Below, in pieces: positions 61,153-64,000 of a stretch of DNA of 64,000 nt. Both the position numbers and the translations under genes were made by a program. How positions within the stretch are numbered: position 1 is the first letter of the stretch; each line of letters starts with the position of its first letter. Under the pieces are notes generated by a model. It had not been told where the DNA came from. It searched no databases and worked only from the letters and a program-made list of their open reading frames with translations. Source of the stretch: Phymatolithon calcareum (lineage: Eukaryota; Rhodophyta; Florideophyceae; Hapalidiales). Location: NCBI GenBank assembly GCA_977006965.1, contig OZ345385.1, positions 1,178,001-1,242,000 on the forward strand. Reading direction: 5' to 3'.

Positions 61153-62057
61153 TTTTTTCCTTTCAAGTTTATTTAAAAGCCCCACAGACTTCCGAAGATA
61201 TGGGCAAGGCTTCCTCTGATGCTACCTAGCTTTGTGTAGCTCACAAAACGTCCACCAGAATGGCGGACGGAAAACTCAGGACTCAAAGTAGTCCTATATC
61301 AGTCCTGTACGGGATTGTTGGTGCTCGGACTCGACCACTTTTTGTCTTGCATTCTGCGGATTAATGCAGGCCTTCTTCGTTCTTCATGCGTTCTATGAGT
61401 GTCTTGCTAAATAGTAAGAGCTCATCTAGCGCCTTTTCTGTTTCCAGTCGTTTTTCTCCTTCGAGGTCGTACCCTGTTAGCGTGCGTTCAAGGGTCTCCA
61501 TATACTTGTTGTTGACACCTGTGGGAATCTGCCACAGGCATACTGCAGCGCGAGTTGTCTGTGCTTCACCTGGGGAACTTGAGGATTGCTGGCAATTCTC
61601 TTGTCTTGTCGTATGGTATCTTTCTTTTCCGCTTCGATTCTAGGCGGTCTCCTTCTATTTCCAGAAATTTCGATCGAAGTGCTTGTGAAGATTGGTTTGT
61701 TTGGATATGCTTTACAGCTTCACCGAACGGCTCTCTGGTCTCCATCGCGGCGATATCTTTCCTCGTGTACTGCCATTCATGGTTGTTTCTTCTTTCGGGC
61801 ACTTCTTTTGAATGCATACGTTCTTTCGCCTTGTTCCTTCTCAGCATTTTGAAGGCCAAGATTTCTCGTCGATGTGCGGCCGCCTGGATCTGGCACAGGA
61901 GACGGAGCCTATCCGTCCTTCCTCGGGCCAGTGGCCCGAATACTTGATTGAAGAATGTTGCTTCTACTTCCTTGACAGCATTTTGTACGTCTTCTGTCCA
62001 GGGCGTTAAGTGCATTGCGTACTCCCAGCGTGGCTGTACTAGTGCCTTGTATATCCT
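61153..62057 (-). mobile_element. LINE-C, 5'-truncated, second of two in tandem
   Basis: The 12-bp duplication TTGCAAGGTACT lies at 61141-61152 and 62058-62069. The frame is open from 62102 (outside the element) to 61566: YKALVQPRWEYAMHLTPWTE, FNQVFGPLARGRTDRLRLLC, WQYTRKDIAAMETREPFGEA. It then shifts before the ALQYACG signature. It is very similar to the copy at 59957-61031 but has an independent insertion site 97 bp away. Confidence 0.94.
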
Positions 62058-62306
62058 TTGCAAGGTACTGTACAGTATCATGCGGTCATGTGCGAGGTAC
62101 ATTAATCACGTTGCAGATTTTGCTCGCTTTTCAGATGTTTGCTGCATTGATATCAGAGGTGCTGCACCCTGTCTGTCGAACACAGCTTCTTGTACAGAAA
62201 TCCTATGCTACGAGACCCCAGCGGCGCGGCGCGGATACTGTGTACTGTTCGTGATGGTAGTGAAGGGCAATCGACGTTAACATCTCAAACGTTCGTCCGC
62301 GTGGGC

Positions 62307-62690
62307 AACGCGGTAAAAGTTTTACGATTTGCTCGACCATGCCATGCTACACATTTCCGTCCTTGTTCTGTTCTTACCGCTGCTTTGACCAGTCGCTAAA
62401 AACCTGATCCCTACTATCTCTTGCCTGCCTGCCGTGCGACACCTAAAGGGCGGGCAACGCGGCAACCGTTTTACAGTTTGCTCCACCATGCCATGCTACA
62501 CCTTTCCGTCCCTTTTCCCACCACTGCGCTTTCGCGTTTTACAGCTTCCAGTCGTACTACACCTATTCCGTCCCTGCTCTGTTCTTACCACTGCGTTGAC
62601 GCTTTTTACAGCTTCCAGTCCTAAAAACTTGCTCCATCCCTGCTCTCTCCTTCCTTCCTGGCGTGAGACACCTGAAGGGCGGGAAACACG
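62307..62690 (+). repeat. Diverged tandem repeat, two long units
   Basis: Units start at about 62307 and 62453 (GGGCAACGCGG(T/C)AA, then GTTTTAC, CTCC/GACCATGCCATGCTACAC, TTTCCGTCC). The second unit has internal copies of TTTTACAGCTTCCAGTC. A third GGGCGGGAAACACG start lies near 62677. No coding role is apparent. Confidence 0.75.
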
Positions 62691-62931
62691 TCGTCAGAAA
62701 TGACATCCAGATCTATATATCAGCGCGTGCTCGCACCGCTTAACGCGTCCGACATAAACAATTCGTTACGCCGGGGGGATTGCCAGCCCCAAATCGACAT
62801 CGCCAAGCAAGCGTGTAAGCAACGTGCGCCACGGTTGTTTCAAACACTCATGCTCTGCCAGGCTACCAAGTCTGTGGTTGTTGTGGTGTTCTCATGTTGT
62901 GTTTCTTTACGCTTCGACATTGGATGCTGCG

Positions 62932-63943
62932 AAGAAGAAGAAGAATTGTAGATTTTTATTTAAATGTTACCAACGCATCTGCAGACGCTTGGGGCAACCT
63001 TGCTTAGTTCCATGGAACCATGGTAAGGGCCTGTCTTAGTTTTCATATAGTGGGTGTGTCACGATCTCGTGGTGTACCAAAACCTACCTCTGGCCCATAA
63101 TTAGACCTCGAGGGGGAAAAATACACCACTGTTCTGTGTCACGCGCAGTCGACTGGATTTGGCTAAGGAGGATTCATTTACCGGACGCCTTCTTGACAAC
63201 TTGAAACATTTTTAGTACTTTATCGAGTGCTCGGCTTGTGAAGGTACTTTCTTCGGGTGAGAGCTTGTCTTTTGACAGCCCCATCTTGATATCTTCTATA
63301 GCATATCTTCTTGTCTCTCCTATCATTTCTATGAGCTCCGAGGTGCTCATTGGCGGGAACGTTCCAAACGACCATTTAATGGCCAGGGCTCTGTACCTTC
63401 TCGACTTGAAGCACAGATGCGGCGGTAGTGAAATCTTGGCGTGCGGGATGGGACGTTTTCTGCCATTCTCGGCCCTAGCGGCTGCTTCTAGAATCTTCTT
63501 CCTTTGATACTGCTTTATGTTTGCGCTCGCCATAGTTTCATTGGCTGCAATACAGAGGTGCGGGTTTACTTTTGCATGAGTTACATCCAGTTCTGCATTC
63601 TGGAGCTCCTTGGGGTCCCGCTCTGATTCCGGAGATGACACCAGTTTCTCTGCACGCCTAATGAGTCTTCGCCCGAATAGTCGTGCTAGGATGTCTCTTC
63701 TGTCCTTCGGCTTTACAATACGGGACATCGCCCTGCTTCTGTCCGGGCTCCTTTTCCCAGCCTTTCCCAGTATTTGGCCGAAGAAGATCGACTAGATCTT
63801 CTTGATCTCACTTGCCACTTTGAGTGTCCAAGGTGTCAAATGCAGCGCATATTCCCATCTAGACTGCACAAAGGATTTGTACAACCTTACAGACCTTGCT
63901 GGATGGACTCCGTTAGTGAAGACCCCGAGCCTTCTTATCGCGG
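62932..63943 (-). mobile_element. LINE-E, C-terminal part and 3' end
   Basis: The tail on the left is a GAAGAAGAAGAAGAA run; 3' UTR words GCATCTGCAGACGCTTGGGG and ACCTCGAGGGGGAAAA follow. The coding end (63728-63174) reads PKDRRDILARLFGRRLIRRA, RALAIKWSFGTFPPMSTSEL, MGLSKDKLSPEESTFTSRAL and stop. Upstream, after an in-frame stop at 63792-63794, comes SVRLYKSFVQSRWEYALHLT. The 5' side ends in a short tandem repeat at the window edge. Confidence 0.92.
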
Positions 63944-64000
63944 AGCATGGGCTCGACGCATGGGCGGAGCATGGGCGGAGCATGGGCTCGACACATGGGC
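63944..64000 (+). repeat. Short tandem repeat with CATGGGC
   Basis: CATGGGCTCGACGCATGGGC followed by GGAGCATGGGC units; CATGGGC occurs six times in 57 bp and runs off the right edge. Confidence 0.88.

Noticed and set aside
1-64000. tRNA, rRNA and telomere repeats
   Set aside because: No cloverleaf with conserved A and B boxes, rRNA core sequence or telomeric array was seen on reading; a dedicated scan could still find a diverged tRNA.

Overview
This is a repeat-dominated stretch of a nuclear eukaryotic genome. A gene relic on the minus strand (class I fructose-bisphosphate aldolase) still carries a GT-AG intron. The other recognisable host genes are typical eukaryotic or organelle-bearing ones: ribonucleotide reductase R1, eIF3g, an EF-hand Na+/Ca2+ exchanger of the plant/algal type, a RING protein, a membrane-anchored SDR, a GNAT acetyltransferase and an RsmE-type rRNA methyltransferase. 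I suspect an alga, perhaps a red alga (few short introns, exchanger type, bacterial-like RsmE and GNAT), but that is inference. One 200-base run of N (33425-33624) marks an assembly gap.

Almost every host gene is broken. From left to right: RNR large subunit (1-1590, minus); an SDR gene (2072-3110, plus) split by a short LINE insertion with a perfect 12-bp target duplication; a frameshifted unknown coiled-coil protein (7379-9159, minus); a RING protein (13920-14408, plus); the exchanger (20784-22362, plus); aldolase (22845-23275, minus) next to an intact unknown 283-codon ORF (23279-24130, minus); RsmE (33640-34412, minus); GNAT (49120-49580, plus); eIF3g (49830-50776, minus).

The rest is mostly non-LTR retrotransposons (LINEs), here labelled A to G, nearly all 5'-truncated and often nested. 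The key element is a complete LINE-A at 54649-59786, bounded by 13-bp target duplications. It has ORF1 (zinc ribbon, coiled coil) and ORF2 (AP-type endonuclease, reverse transcriptase) overlapping by ATGA, and ORF2 is spoiled only by one TGA codon. LINE-B, C, D and E share with each other a C-terminal motif of the form LAIKWxFGxFPPxSTT; LINE-F carries RNase H and a CCHC knuckle. Target duplications of 12-15 bp could be read for ten insertions, which lets the order of nesting be reconstructed.

DNA transposons are also present: a 1.85-kb element with 65-bp terminal inverted repeats (10861-12708), and a hAT-like element (47633-48677) containing a second, 419-bp hAT-like MITE with an exact 8-bp duplication. 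Other structure includes a 25-bp minisatellite (40516-41226), a set of perfect near-loopless inverted repeats, a 306-bp near-identical repeat (11045 and 33119) and two copies of an unrecognised protein family (6.8 kb and 52.2 kb). No CRISPR array, rRNA or tRNA was found.
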